DNA from: Rhodoplanes tepidamans
GTDB taxonomy: Bacteria; Pseudomonadota; Alphaproteobacteria; Rhizobiales; Xanthobacteraceae
Assembly (NCBI RefSeq): GCF_030813915.1
Contig: NZ_JAUSUJ010000019.1
Location: forward strand, 62,001 to 126,000
Reading direction: 5' to 3'
Length of the DNA stretch: 64,000 bases
The notes under the pieces were generated by a model. That model was given only the letters and a program-made list of their open reading frames with translations. It was not told where the DNA came from and did no database searches. This document shows, in pieces, positions 26,825 through 36,209 of the stretch (its first letter is position 1; every line of letters starts with the position of its first letter). The position numbers and the translations under genes were made by a program.

Positions 26825-27853
26825 GTGTTGCGCCGACTGCTGGCCCTGATCGCCGTGGTGCTCCTCGCCGGAGGAGCCTCGACGGCCGTCTCCGAGGCCC
26901 AGATCTATCCCATCCGCCCGGTCCACATCGTGGTCGGCTTCCCAGCCGGTTCGACGACCGACATCCTGGCCCGCATCTACGCCGACAAGCTGACCGAGTA
27001 CTTCAACCAGCGCTTCATCGTCGAGAACATCCCCGGCCATTCGAGCAACGACGCGGCCGCCGCGGCGGCGATCGCCGAGCCGGACGGCTACACGCTGTTC
27101 GTCGCCAGCAACGCCCAGTCGGCCAATGCGGCGCTGCTGCCGGAGCAGCCCTTCGCGTTCCCGAACGCCTTCGCGCCGATCGCGCTGCTCGGGCGGGTGC
27201 CGACCGTCGTGGTGGTCAACCGCGCGCTCGGCGTCGGCTCGATCCGGGAGCTGGTGGCGCTCGCCAAGGCGCGGCCCGGCGCCCTGCGCTACGGCACCTC
27301 CGGGCTGGCGACCGGCCCGCACATCGCCGCCGAGCTGTTCAAGGCCTCCGCCGGCATCCGGCTGGAGCACGTCTCCTATCGCGGCAGTCACGAGGCCGCC
27401 GCCGACCTGGTCGCCGGGCGGCTCGAGGTGCTGTTCGCGCCGCTGCCGACCATCGCCGGCATCGCGGCCGACCGCCGCATCGTCCAGCTCGCCGTCACCG
27501 GCGCGCGCCGCAGCGCGGTGGCGCCGCAGCTGCCGACGCTGGCCGAGACCGGCGTCGCCGGCGTCGACGTCAGCCTGTGGTTCGGCCTGATGGCGCCGCG
27601 CGGCGTGCCGACCGAGATCCAGCGCGAGCTCGCCAACGCGATCGGCCGCGCCCTCGAGTCGCGGCTGTTCAAGGAGAACCTGACGGCGAGCGGCGCCGAG
27701 CCGGTGCGCGCCCCGATCGAAGCCTTCTCGGCCTTCCTCGAGCTCGACATGCCGCTGTGGGCGACCCAGGTGTCGCGCGCCGGCATCTCGATCGACGAGG
27801 TCGATCGCCCGGCCGTCTCGACCGCACCGGCCCTCCCGGTCAACGGCCACTGA
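26825..27853 (+). CDS. Bug/TctC-type tripartite tricarboxylate transporter binding protein
   Basis: This 342-residue periplasmic solute-binding protein has an N-terminal signal peptide (LLALIAVVLLAGGAS to SEAQ). The Bug family marks are YPIRPVHIVVGFPAGSTTDI, the VENIPGHSSN loop and TSGLATGPHIAAELFK. Such proteins bind carboxylates for the TctAB membrane components. No tctA or tctB lies nearby, which is usual for the many orphan Bug genes of these bacteria. The start is GTG at 26825; TTG at 26828 is a second choice. The C-terminal 20 residues after SIDEVDRPAV look like an added tail. Confidence 0.9.
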   Translation: MLRRLLALIAVVLLAGGASTAVSEAQIYPIRPVHIVVGFPAGSTTDILARIYADKLTEYFNQRFIVENIPGHSSNDAAAAAAIAEPDGYTLFVASNAQSANAALLPEQPFAFPNAFAPIALLGRVPTVVVVNRALGVGSIRELVALAKARPGALRYGTSGLATGPHIAAELFKASAGIRLEHVSYRGSHEAAADLVAGRLEVLFAPLPTIAGIAADRRIVQLAVTGARRSAVAPQLPTLAETGVAGVDVSLWFGLMAPRGVPTEIQRELANAIGRALESRLFKENLTASGAEPVRAPIEAFSAFLELDMPLWATQVSRAGISIDEVDRPAVSTAPALPVNGH

Positions 27854-28053
27854 GCCGCCGCGAGGCGGACCCACCGCGCGGCGACGGGCGGGCAGGGCGG
27901 GTCGCCGGGATCCGCCCTGTCGCGTCACGCCCGGCGGTTCGGCCGGCCGACGGCGGCGCCGGCCGCGTGTGATCCACCTCACGGTTGTGGCGCCGGCTGC
28001 GGCGCATCCTCGCCTTCGACACGGGCCGCCGGGCCCATCGACGGGAGGATCCC

Positions 28054-28992
28054 ATGAACACCCTTGCTCGCGCTCTTGGCCGCACGCTGGGTCGGACGTT
28101 CGGTCTCGCCGCCGCCTTCGTGGTCCTGGGCGGCGCCGCCCAGGCCGGCTCGTTCAGCGTCCCGGTCAACGGCGGCACGGTCCGCTTCGACATCGACGAG
28201 CGCTGCCGCGACAGGCTGTGCGGCTCGGTCACCTGGCGCGAGCGCGGCGCCCGCGACGCCCAGCGCTACGACCTGCCCGGGATCGGCTGGAAGGACATCG
28301 AGAGCCTCGCCAAGGGCAAGCTCGGCGGCTTCGGCGGCCTCGGCAAGGACGACGACGAGGAGGAGACCGAGACGGCCACGGTGCCGGCGCCGCAGTGGCG
28401 CTCGCGCCCGGGCACCGGGACCGCGACCGCGCCGGCCGCCCCGCCGCCGCAGCCGACCACCACGGCTCCGGCCCCGGCCACCGCGGGCGTCGTCGCCGTG
28501 CCGCCCCCGCCGCCGGCGCCTCCGCCCGTCACCGGGCGCTCCGATCCGGCGCCCGTCACGGTGACGCCGCCGGCTGCCGCGGCCGCTCCACCGCCCGCTC
28601 CGGCCCCGGCCGTGGCGCCGCAGCCCGAGCCGCGCGTCGCCGCGCTGCCGCCCGCACCCGCTCCGACGCCCGCTCCGGCGGCCGCCGCCACCGGCCCGAT
28701 CGGCCTGTGGGCGACCGAGAAGAAGGAGGGCATGGTGCGGGTCGAGGCCTGCGGCCCGAATCTCTGCGGCTACGCGGTCGACGAGAAGACCGGCCGCAAC
28801 GGCCAGAAGGTGCTGATCGACATGAAGCCGTCCGGCAGCGTTTGGAAGGGCCGCATCAAGGACACCCGCAATGGTGGCGGCGGCATCTACGACTCGACCC
28901 TCGCCATGAAGGGCGACGACCGGATGCGGGTGCAGGGCTGTGCCTTCGGCGGCATGTTCTGCGGCGGCCAGACCTGGACCCGGGTGAACTGA
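28054..28992 (+). CDS. Exported DUF2147 protein with Pro/Ala-rich linker
   Basis: This 312-residue exported protein has a signal peptide (RTFGLAAAFVVLGGAAQAG) and an N-terminal segment that itself resembles half of a DUF2147-like fold (FDIDERCRDRLCGSVTW). An acidic patch (DDDEEETET) and a linker of about 110 residues of Pro/Ala/Thr follow, then a C-terminal DUF2147-type domain (GLWATEKKEGMVRVEACGP, LCGYAVDE, GCAFGGMFCGG). The Pro/Ala linker is likely extended in the periplasm or wall. The function of DUF2147 is unknown. The start at 28054 is supported by GGGAGG and the signal peptide. A terminator hairpin follows at 29054. Confidence 0.78.
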   Translation: MNTLARALGRTLGRTFGLAAAFVVLGGAAQAGSFSVPVNGGTVRFDIDERCRDRLCGSVTWRERGARDAQRYDLPGIGWKDIESLAKGKLGGFGGLGKDDDEEETETATVPAPQWRSRPGTGTATAPAAPPPQPTTTAPAPATAGVVAVPPPPPAPPPVTGRSDPAPVTVTPPAAAAAPPPAPAPAVAPQPEPRVAALPPAPAPTPAPAAAATGPIGLWATEKKEGMVRVEACGPNLCGYAVDEKTGRNGQKVLIDMKPSGSVWKGRIKDTRNGGGGIYDSTLAMKGDDRMRVQGCAFGGMFCGGQTWTRVN

Positions 28993-29053
28993 CGCGACGC
29001 ATCTTCCCGGGCCGGCGGACCTGCGGTCCGCGTCCGGAGCGACCCGGCAGGCA

Positions 29054-29088
29054 ATCGCGGCGGCTCCAGGGGCCGCCGCGATCGTTTT
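29054..29088 (+). terminator. Intrinsic terminator of the DUF2147 gene
   Basis: ATCGCGGCGGC and GCCGCCGCGAT form a perfect 11-bp stem with a 7-nt loop, followed by CGTTTTC. It starts 62 nt after the stop codon. Confidence 0.75.
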
Positions 29089-29161
29089 CGGGTGAACGAA
29101 AAACCCGTGCGCCCGACCGGACTTGCCGGTTCCACGGTCCAGTCGAAAAGCGGTGAACGCA

Positions 29162-29250
29162 AGGTAAAACCAACCCCTCGGATTCCATCCTTAGTCGTTG
29201 GTTTACCTCGGCAAATAAACGGGTTCTTTATTGTATTGTTTAAACCGTTT
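29162..29250 (+). promoter_or_regulatory. AT-rich promoter with two inverted repeats upstream of ldtR
   Basis: This is the most AT-rich stretch of the window. One dyad is AGGTAAAACCAAC (29162-29174) against GTTGGTTTACCT (29197-29208), with one base missing in the second arm. A second is AAACGGGTT (29216-29224) against AAACCGTTT (29242-29250), with one mismatch, and it contains GTTTAAAC at 29238. MarR-type regulators bind such dyads and often control their own genes, so these are candidate LdtR operators. The ldtR start codon is 75 bp further on. Confidence 0.6.
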
Positions 29251-29325
29251 TTAGAGCGTGTCACGTAGGAATAGGACGAACGAGGAATACAGGGCCTCGT
29301 CGTACAACAACCAACAGGCGTCGTC

Positions 29326-29838
29326 ATGAAAGCAGTCGCTAGGCCGGCGGAACCCGCCGAGCGGGATATGCGCTTCGACCATATCCGGCCGCTCTACCTG
29401 GAATCGCTGACGCTCGTCGAGAGGCTGCACCGCCGGCTTCTCGACGTCATCAAGGACGAGTTCGACCGCCGCGGCCGCGCCGACATCAACTCCGTGCAGG
29501 CGCTGCTGCTCTACAACATCGGCGACAAGGAGCTCACCGCGGGCGAGCTGCGCACGCGCGGCTACTACCTGGGCTCGAACGTCTCCTACAACCTGAAGAA
29601 GCTCGTCGAGATGGGCTTCCTCGATCACCAGCGCTCGCGCGTCGACCGCCGCTCGGTGCGCATCAAGCTGACCGACAAGGGCCGCGAGGTGCGCAACATC
29701 ATCGAGGCGCTCTACCAGAAGCACGTGCGCACGGTGGAGCAGGTGGGCGGCGTCAACGCCGAGGAGTTCGCCACCCTCAACAAGGCGCTGCATCGGCTCG
29801 AGCGATTCTGGACCGACCAGATCCTCTATCGGCTCTGA
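29326..29838 (+). CDS. ldtR: LdtR-like MarR-family winged-helix regulator
   Basis: This 170-residue winged-helix DNA-binding protein is of the MarR type. The segments MRFDHIRPLYLESLTLVERLHRRLLDVIKDEFDRRG, LTAGELRTRGYYLGSNVSYNLKKLVEMG and HQRSRVDRRSVRIKLTDKG match the LdtR regulator known in Liberibacter and Sinorhizobium, which activates L,D-transpeptidase genes in osmotic or envelope stress (family knowledge). Consistently, an L,D-transpeptidase gene lies two genes downstream. The promoter carries two inverted repeats, which may mean autoregulation. A terminator follows at 29898. Confidence 0.85.
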   Translation: MKAVARPAEPAERDMRFDHIRPLYLESLTLVERLHRRLLDVIKDEFDRRGRADINSVQALLLYNIGDKELTAGELRTRGYYLGSNVSYNLKKLVEMGFLDHQRSRVDRRSVRIKLTDKGREVRNIIEALYQKHVRTVEQVGGVNAEEFATLNKALHRLERFWTDQILYRL

Positions 29839-29897
29839 TCGCGGGTCCGATCCGTCGAACACCGGCGGGTGCTCCGCACCCGACCCCCCGGACGAAC

Positions 29898-29938
29898 GCC
29901 CCGGCCGCCTTCGGCGGACCGGGGCTTCGTGCGTTTTC
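29898..29938 (+). terminator. Intrinsic terminator after ldtR
   Basis: GCCCCGG-CCGCC pairs with GGCGG-A-CCGGGGC around a TTC loop (one bulge), followed after a few bases by GTTTTC. It starts 60 nt after the ldtR stop and 47 nt from the 3' end of the convergent gene. Confidence 0.7.
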
Positions 29939-29984
29939 GGGCCACGCCCGCATGCCGAATGGGCGGGACGAGCCCGGCCCGCTC

Positions 29985-30350
29985 TCAGTCGAACGTCGCG
30001 GAGGTGGTGTCGGTCTTGCTGTTGTAGCGGAGCGTGACCCGCTCGACCCGGCACAGGTTGATGTCGTGCCAGACGGCGGAGGAGTCGTCGTCGCTGTAGA
30101 CGACCTTGAGGTCCCACAGGCAGGTCTTGCCGGCGCGGCTGAACGTGATGTTGGCGCGTTCGCCGTCCTCCAGGGTGTCGTCGCCCAGGACGTCCTCTTC
30201 CCAGTCGTCGGCCTTGCTCGGCGAGACGTAGACCTCGCTGATGTCGTAGCCGGTGCGGTTGACGAGCGTGAAGTCCTGCCGGCTCTGCGCGAGCGCCGTC
30301 GTCGCGACCATCGAGACGAGGGCCGCGGCGGACAGAACGGTCATTCTCAT
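29985..30350 (-). CDS. Small exported acidic protein
   Basis: This 121-residue protein has a signal peptide (MRMTVLSAAALVSMVATTALAQ). The mature domain is beta-rich and acidic: DFTLVNRTGYDISEVYVSP, then DDWEEDVLGDDTLEDGERANI and TCLWDLKVVYSDDDSS. The start at 30350 is chosen for the GGAG 9 bases upstream and the signal peptide; an ATG at 30365 is possible. Similar proteins without known function are widespread in alphaproteobacteria. The Asp-rich turn could bind calcium (inference). The gene lies between ldtR and the L,D-transpeptidase, on the opposite strand. Confidence 0.75.
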   Translation of the reverse strand: MRMTVLSAAALVSMVATTALAQSRQDFTLVNRTGYDISEVYVSPSKADDWEEDVLGDDTLEDGERANITFSRAGKTCLWDLKVVYSDDDSSAVWHDINLCRVERVTLRYNSKTDTTSATFD

Positions 30351-30657
30351 TGAGATCGGCTCCATTGCCGTTCGGGGGTTGCGATGCGCGGCCCTCGCCG
30401 GGGCGGACGGACTCGCGCATCGGTGCGCGGCGAACTTACGGAACACCCTGGAATACCGTCAATGCTCGCGCCCCGACACGTTTCTCGCGATCACCATGCA
30501 GGGCTGCAGAGCTGCAGAGCATCGTCGTGCGTGCACGATCGTTGCCGAGGTGACATAAAAACGCCGGCTCGGCTCCGTAATGGCCGGGATCTTCGGGATG
30601 CGGACGGGCGAGGCGCGGCAGTGTCGGGGCGCGCCTCAGAGGTCGCTGCGAGGTGAG

Positions 30658-32004
30658 ATGGACGGGGACGTGAAGAACCACGGTGGCGCGGCGGGGCTCC
30701 ACCGGAACGATGGCGCGCAGCCGATGTCGCCGCGGATCCCTGGCTTCGACCGGCGGACGGTCCTGCGCGCCCTGGCGGGCGGGGCGGCCGGCATCGCCGG
30801 GATCGGCAGCGCCGGCGCCCAGGACGCCGTGCTCGAGCAGCTCATCCAGCAGAGCCAGGGGCGCAATTTCGGCCAGGGCTTCGATTCGGCCTCGCGCACC
30901 ATCCTGATGCCCAAGGCCTCGCTGCCGACCCTCGACCCGTCGACGGCGCAGACCACCGAGCAGTTCATCCCGCGCTACGAGGCGATCGTGGCGCAGGGCG
31001 GCTGGCCGGCGGTGCCGCAGGTCGAGCGGCTGCGGCTCGGCAACCGCAATCCCGCCGTCCCGGTGCTGCGCGAGCGGCTCGCGGTGTCGGGCGACATCGA
31101 TCCGGCCGCGGCGGGGGCGGGCGACGTCTACGATTCCTATGTCGAGGCGGCGGTGCGGCGCTTCCAGGCGCGCCACGGCCTGACCGTCGACGGGGTGGTG
31201 CGCCAGCAGACCCTCAAGGCCCTCAACGTACCGGCCCAGGTGCGGCTCGCCCAGCTGCGCATCAACGTGGTGCGGCTGCGCACGCTGTCGCAGAATCTCG
31301 GCTCCAAGCTGGTGGTCGCCAACATCCCGGCCGCCCAGATCGAGGCGATCGACAGCGGCGTCGTGGTGTCGCGTCACGTCACCGTGGCCGGCAAGCCGGA
31401 CCGCCCGTCGCCCGACCTGCAGACCCGCATCGTCGAGGTCAACTTCAACCCGTACTGGACCGTGCCGGTCTCGATCGTGCGCAAGGACCTGATCCCGCGC
31501 ATGCAGGAGGAGCCGGACTATCTCACCAAGAATCACATCCGCATCTTCGACGGCCGCGGCACCGAGCTGCAGCCGACCCAGATCAACTGGAACACCAACG
31601 AGGCGGTGAACTACCGCTTCAAGCAGGATCCCGGCGACTTCAACTCGCTCGGCTCGATCCGCATCAACTTCCCCTCGAAGGACGGCGTCTACATGCACGA
31701 CACGCCGTCCAAGAACCTGTTCGGCGAGGACTTCCGGTTCCACTCCTCGGGCTGCATGCGGGTGCAGAACGTCCGCGAGCTGGTGGTCTGGCTGCTCGCC
31801 GACACGCCCGGCTGGACGCGCGCCGAGATCGACGCGGTGATCAAGTCGGGCGAGCGCAAGGACGCCCGCCTGTCGAGCCCGGTGCCGCTCTACTGGGTCT
31901 ACGTGACCGCCTGGGTGACGCCCGACGGCGTCGTCCAGTTCCGCGACGACATCTATTCCCGCGACGGCCTCGCCGCCAGCACGGCCGGCGCGACGCGCGG
32001 GTAG
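30658..32004 (+). CDS. L,D-transpeptidase (YkuD) with peptidoglycan-binding domain
   Basis: This exported enzyme of about 448 residues makes or edits 3-3 cross-links, or attaches proteins to peptidoglycan. An N-terminal twin-arginine-like segment (FDRRTVLRALAGGAAGIAG) is followed by a peptidoglycan-binding domain (VPVLRERLAVSGD, then FQARHGLTVDGVVRQQTLKA). The YkuD catalytic domain has VYMHDTPSKNLFG and the active-site HSSGCMRVQN, where Cys is the nucleophile. Start candidates are ATG 30658 (GAGGTGAG upstream) and ATG 30724, the latter just before the Tat-like motif. It is a probable LdtR target. The 3' end overlaps the convergent GlxA-type gene by 52 bp. Confidence 0.92.
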   Translation: MDGDVKNHGGAAGLHRNDGAQPMSPRIPGFDRRTVLRALAGGAAGIAGIGSAGAQDAVLEQLIQQSQGRNFGQGFDSASRTILMPKASLPTLDPSTAQTTEQFIPRYEAIVAQGGWPAVPQVERLRLGNRNPAVPVLRERLAVSGDIDPAAAGAGDVYDSYVEAAVRRFQARHGLTVDGVVRQQTLKALNVPAQVRLAQLRINVVRLRTLSQNLGSKLVVANIPAAQIEAIDSGVVVSRHVTVAGKPDRPSPDLQTRIVEVNFNPYWTVPVSIVRKDLIPRMQEEPDYLTKNHIRIFDGRGTELQPTQINWNTNEAVNYRFKQDPGDFNSLGSIRINFPSKDGVYMHDTPSKNLFGEDFRFHSSGCMRVQNVRELVVWLLADTPGWTRAEIDAVIKSGERKDARLSSPVPLYWVYVTAWVTPDGVVQFRDDIYSRDGLAASTAGATRG

Positions 32005-33110
32005 GGGGCGGCGGCACCGCCGCGCCCGGCTTCGCCACACCCCGCTTCGGCATCCTCCGCGCCGCCGGCGGCTGGCCGCCCCGGCGCGCCGCGCCCGGCG
32101 ACGAGCCGCGGCAGCTGGAACTTGCGGCGGTAGTCGCCCGGCCGCATGCCGGTGAGCCGCAGGAACAGCCGGCGGAAATAGGACACGTCCTCGTAGCCGA
32201 CCTCGGCCGCGACGGCCTCCACCGAGGCCTCGCTGGTCTCCAGGAGCTGCTTCGCCTCCTCGATCCGCAGCGCCTGCACATAGGCGAGCGGCGCGTAGCC
32301 GGTGGCGCGCTTGAAGCGCCGGTCGAAGGTGCGCTTGGGCAGCGCGGCGCGGCGCAGCATCTCGGTCAGCACGTCGTGCCGCCCGTAGTTCTCGGCCAGC
32401 CAGGTCTGCAGGGCGCCGACCACCGCGTCCTCGTGGCTCGTGTTGGCGAGCAGCGACGCGTAGGGGAGCTGCCCCTCCCGGTGCCACTGGTACAGAAAGA
32501 CCTTCGAGATGCGCAGCGCCTCCTCGGTGCCGGCGTGGCGGGCGATCAGCAGCAGGCTCAGATCCTGCCACGACGAGGCGCCGCCGCAGCAGACGATGCG
32601 ATGGCCCTCGCCGGCCTGGACCAGGATGCGGTCCGCGTGCACCCGCACGGTCGGGAAGGCCTTGCGCAGCAGCGGCGCATAGGCCCAGTGCGTCGTCGTC
32701 TCCAGCCCGTCGAGCAGGCCGGCGGCGGCCAGCACCAGCGAACCGCCGCAGGCGGCGTAGAGATGGGCGCCGCCCGCATGCATGCGGGCGATCCACGCGA
32801 CCAGGGCGGGATCGAGCCGGTCCAGCGACTCCGGGGTGTCGACCATCACGTTGGGGACGAAGACGATGTCGGTCTCGCCGATGTCCGCGGCGGCGTCCTG
32901 CGGCACGATGCTCACCCCGGTGAAGAGCACCAGCGGATCCGTGGTGGCGGCGACGATGCGAGGCTCGAACAGCGGCGGCCCCGCGGGGCGGCCCTGGAGC
33001 ATGTCCCACACCCGTCCGGCGGCCCACAGCGTGTCGAACACGCCGTAGACGATCGACGGATCGCATTCCGGGAAGACCGGGATGCTGACGCGCAGCGGCG
33101 TGGTCGGCAC
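31953..33110 (-). CDS. GlxA-type AraC regulator with DJ-1/PfpI domain
   Basis: This 385-residue regulator has an N-terminal DJ-1/PfpI (class I glutamine amidotransferase-like) domain, including the nucleophile-elbow segment YAACGGSLVLAAAGLLDG. A C-terminal AraC helix-turn-helix pair is at about residues 240-340 (LPKRTFDRRFKRATG, EVGYEDVSYFRRLFLRLTG). The start is GTG at 33110, preceded by CAGGGAG. The last 40 residues are low complexity (Ala/Gly/Pro) and read through the end of the opposite transpeptidase gene. It is divergent from a methyltransferase gene, which is its likely target. The ligand is unknown. Confidence 0.88.
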   Translation of the reverse strand: MPTTPLRVSIPVFPECDPSIVYGVFDTLWAAGRVWDMLQGRPAGPPLFEPRIVAATTDPLVLFTGVSIVPQDAAADIGETDIVFVPNVMVDTPESLDRLDPALVAWIARMHAGGAHLYAACGGSLVLAAAGLLDGLETTTHWAYAPLLRKAFPTVRVHADRILVQAGEGHRIVCCGGASSWQDLSLLLIARHAGTEEALRISKVFLYQWHREGQLPYASLLANTSHEDAVVGALQTWLAENYGRHDVLTEMLRRAALPKRTFDRRFKRATGYAPLAYVQALRIEEAKQLLETSEASVEAVAAEVGYEDVSYFRRLFLRLTGMRPGDYRRKFQLPRLVAGRGAPGRPAAGGAEDAEAGCGEAGRGGAAAPYPRVAPAVLAARPSRE

Positions 33111-33272
33111 GGCACCGCTCCCTGTTGGCTCGATACCCCCCGGTCCCGGCCAGTCTGCCCCTGAACGACGAACCGCGCCAGCGATACCAACCGTGCCGTG
33201 CGGCGGACCGCGCGCGGCGCGGGCCGTCCGTGGCCGCGCGCGGCCGTGCGACGAACCCGAAAGGACCCCCCG

Positions 33273-34331
33273 ATGGACAGCATGACCCTCGACACGCAGC
33301 GCCTGAACGCGCTGCTCGGAACCATGGTCGTCGAGCTCGGCGCCGCCGCCAACGGCGTGCTCGTCAGCCTCGGCGACCGGCTCGGCCTCTGGCGGGCCCT
33401 GCACCGGCACGGGCCGCTCACCAGCGCGGCGCTGGCGCGGGCGACCGGCACGCAGGAGCGCTACGTGCGCGAATGGCTGTCGGCCCAGGCGGCCTCCGGC
33501 TTCGTGACCTGGGAGGCGGCGGACGGGACCTTCCGGCTCACCGCCGAGCAGGCGGCCGTGCTGGCCGACGAGGACAGCCCGGTGTTCATGGGCGGCGGCT
33601 TTTCCGGGCTCGGCGCCGTCTATGCCGGCGAGGACCGGCTCGCCGCCGCGTTCCGGAGCGGCGAGGGCATCGGCTGGGGCGAGCACTGCGCCTGCCTGTT
33701 CTGCGGCACCGAGCGGTTCTTCCGCCCCGGCTACCGGGCGCATCTCGTCGCCGAGTGGCTGCCGTCGCTCGCCGGCGTGGTGGCGAAGCTCGAGGCCGGC
33801 GCCCGCGTCGTCGACGTCGGCTGCGGCCACGGCGCCTCGACCCTGATCATGGCCGATGCCTTCCCGCGCTCCGCGTTCGTCGGCATCGACTTCCACGCCC
33901 CGTCGATCGACCACGCCCGCTCGCACCTGGAGGGTCGCCGCAACGTCCGCTTCGAGGTGGCGCGGGCGCAGGACTTCGCCGGCCACGGCTTCGACTTCGC
34001 CACCCTGTTCGACGCCCTGCACGACATGGGCGATCCGGCCGGGGCCGCCCGCCACATCCGCGACAGCCTGGCGCCCGACGGCACCTTGATGGTGGTCGAG
34101 CCGGCCGCCGGCGACTCGCTCGCCGAGAACCTCGGCCCGGTCGGCCGCGCCTTCTACGCCTACTCGACCAGCCTGTGCGTGCCGGCCTCGCTGAGCCAGG
34201 AGGTCGGCGCCGCGCTCGGCGCCCAGGCCGGCGAGGCCCGGCTCGCCGCCGTGCTGCGCGAGGGCGGCTTCTCCCACGTCCGCCGCACCGTGACGACGCC
34301 GTTCAACATGGTGCTGGAGGCGCGGCCCTGA
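33273..34331 (+). CDS. Class I SAM-dependent methyltransferase with winged-helix N-terminus
   Basis: In this 352-residue protein, residues 1-100 form a winged-helix dimerisation domain (GDRLGLWRALHRHGPLT, TQERYVREWLSAQAASGF) as in Rv2258c-type methyltransferases. The SAM domain starts at about residue 165 with ARVVDVGCGHGASTLIMAD, then VGIDFHAPSIDHAR, FATLFDALHDMGDP and DGTLMVVEPAA. The stretch ACLFCGTERFFRPGYRAHLV precedes it. It is divergent from the GlxA-type regulator. The substrate is unknown. The start at 33273 has AAAGGA upstream. Confidence 0.88.
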   Translation: MDSMTLDTQRLNALLGTMVVELGAAANGVLVSLGDRLGLWRALHRHGPLTSAALARATGTQERYVREWLSAQAASGFVTWEAADGTFRLTAEQAAVLADEDSPVFMGGGFSGLGAVYAGEDRLAAAFRSGEGIGWGEHCACLFCGTERFFRPGYRAHLVAEWLPSLAGVVAKLEAGARVVDVGCGHGASTLIMADAFPRSAFVGIDFHAPSIDHARSHLEGRRNVRFEVARAQDFAGHGFDFATLFDALHDMGDPAGAARHIRDSLAPDGTLMVVEPAAGDSLAENLGPVGRAFYAYSTSLCVPASLSQEVGAALGAQAGEARLAAVLREGGFSHVRRTVTTPFNMVLEARP

Positions 34332-34447
34332 GGCCGGGCCGGGCGGCCCGCAGGCGGCCGTCCGCTCCCGCCGGGGCGGCGACGATCGGCGCCGTCGTCC
34401 CGGGGCGGAAATCTGCTAGCCTCCCGGCTCCACTGCACGAGGCCGGG

Positions 34448-34672
34448 ATGGCGGACGAATCAGCGGGTCGCGAGGTGCTGTTCGAGATGATGACGGTCGG
34501 CGGCACCGTCCGGGTGGTGGCGATCGACGCCGCCACCGGCATCGAGGTCACCGTCATGGGCCCGCTGACGGCGCCGCGCTGGGAGCTGCAGCGCCTCGCC
34601 ATGCGCAAGCTGGAGCGCCGGCTCGCCCAGGAAGGCGGCGGGCAGGGCGGCGGGCAGGGCGGCGGCCGCTGA
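34448..34672 (+). CDS. Small conserved protein upstream of glyA (DUF6898-like)
   Basis: This 74-residue protein reads [32 protein letters not shown], then [15 protein letters not shown], and ends in a Gly/Gln-rich tail. It resembles the small alphaproteobacterial DUF6898 proteins from memory. It precedes glyA by 181 bp on the same strand. The function is unknown, and it is only moderately supported because of its size. Confidence 0.62.
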   Translation: MADESAGREVLFEMMTVGGTVRVVAIDAATGIEVTVMGPLTAPRWELQRLAMRKLERRLAQEGGGQGGGQGGGR

Positions 34673-34853
34673 GCCGCGGGGGCGGCCCACGAATGCAGCC
34701 GCGATCCCGGAGACCCCAGATATTGAGCCCGGCGCCGTGCCGCCGTCCCACAACTTGGCGCTTGGCGGCCGATGTGCTAATCCGGCGGCCCAAACACCCC
34801 GGCACACGCCTGTCGCAGGCGCTTCTTTGCGCGTTCCGCGGCGCCAGGAGACC

Positions 34854-36161
34854 ATGATGTCCGTGACCAACCCGGCTTCGCGCGAAGCCGAAGCCTTCTT
34901 TTCCGCGTCCGTCCGCGAGGCCGACCCCGAGATCTTCGGCGCCATCGAGCAGGAGCTCGGCCGCCAGCGCGACGAGATCGAGCTGATCGCCTCCGAGAAC
35001 ATCGTCAGCCGCGCCGTCCTCGAGGCGCAGGGCTCGGTGCTCACCAACAAGTACGCGGAAGGCCTGCCGGGCAAGCGCTACTACGGCGGCTGCCAGTATG
35101 TCGACGTCGTGGAACGCATGGCGATCGAGCGGGTTACGAAGCTTTTCGGATGTGGCTTCGCCAACGTGCAGCCGCATTCCGGCGCCTCGGCCAACGCCGC
35201 CGTGTTCTTCGCCCTGATGAATCCGGGCGACACCTTCATGGGGCTCAATCTCGCCGCCGGCGGCCACCTCACCCACGGCTCGCCCGTCAACGTCTCGGGC
35301 AAGTGGTTCAAGGTGGTGCCGTACACGGTGCGGCCGGACGACCACCGCATCGACATGGACCAGGTGCGCGAGCTCGCCCGCGCCAACAAGCCGAAGGTCA
35401 TCGTCGCCGGCGGCTCGGCCTATCCGCGGGTGATCGACTTCCGCGCCTTCCGCGAGATCGCCGACGAGGTCGGGGCCTATCTGTTCGTCGACATGGCGCA
35501 TTTCGCCGGACTGGTGGCGGGCGGGGCGCATCCGAGCCCGTTCCCGCATGCCCATGTCGTGACCACCACGACCCACAAGACGCTGCGCGGCCCGCGTGGC
35601 GGCGTCATCCTGTCGGACGACGAGGCGCTGGCCAAGAAGATCAACTCGGCCGTCTTCCCCGGCATGCAGGGCGGCCCGCTGATGCACGTCATCGCGGCCA
35701 AGGCGGTGGCGTTCGGCGAGGCGCTGCGGCCGTCCTTCAAGATCTACGCGAAGAACGTCGTCGAGAACGCGAAGGCGCTTGCGGAAACCCTGAAATCGCG
35801 CGGCTTCGACATCGTCTCGGGCGGCACCGACACGCACCTGATGCTGGTCGATCTCCGGCCGAAGCGGCTGACCGGCAAGGTCGCCGAGGCGGCGCTCGGG
35901 CGGGCCCACATCACCTGCAACAAGAACGGCATTCCGTTCGATCCCGAGAAGCCGATGGTGACGTCTGGCGTCCGGCTCGGCACGCCGGCCGGCACCACCC
36001 GGGGCTTCGGGGTCGCCGAGTTCAAGGAGATCGGCGAGATGATCTCCGAGGTGCTCGACGTGCTGTCGCAGAAGAACGCCGACGAGGACGCCCTCGTCGA
36101 GGGCGCGGTGCGCGAGAAGGTGTCGCGGCTGGTCGCCCGCTTCCCGATCTACACCACCTAG
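34854..36161 (+). CDS. glyA: Serine hydroxymethyltransferase
   Basis: This 435-residue PLP enzyme interconverts serine and glycine with tetrahydrofolate. Marks are [20 protein letters not shown], the [16 protein letters not shown] loop, the PLP region [14 protein letters not shown], and the Schiff-base lysine in [16 protein letters not shown]. The start is ATG 34854 or 34857 after CCAGGAG. nrdR follows 48 bp downstream, the usual order in alphaproteobacteria. The 180-bp leader shows no glycine riboswitch that I can recognise. Confidence 0.97.
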   Translation: MMSVTNPASREAEAFFSASVREADPEIFGAIEQELGRQRDEIELIASENIVSRAVLEAQGSVLTNKYAEGLPGKRYYGGCQYVDVVERMAIERVTKLFGCGFANVQPHSGASANAAVFFALMNPGDTFMGLNLAAGGHLTHGSPVNVSGKWFKVVPYTVRPDDHRIDMDQVRELARANKPKVIVAGGSAYPRVIDFRAFREIADEVGAYLFVDMAHFAGLVAGGAHPSPFPHAHVVTTTTHKTLRGPRGGVILSDDEALAKKINSAVFPGMQGGPLMHVIAAKAVAFGEALRPSFKIYAKNVVENAKALAETLKSRGFDIVSGGTDTHLMLVDLRPKRLTGKVAEAALGRAHITCNKNGIPFDPEKPMVTSGVRLGTPAGTTRGFGVAEFKEIGEMISEVLDVLSQKNADEDALVEGAVREKVSRLVARFPIYTT

Positions 36162-36209
36162 GTCGGGACCGGGCCGGCGGGCCGCCGGAGAGAGGACGGG
36201 GGACGCGGA

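Noticed and set aside
34673-34853. Glycine riboswitch upstream of glyA
   Set aside because: I could not find the paired conserved cores of the glycine aptamer in this short GC-rich leader.
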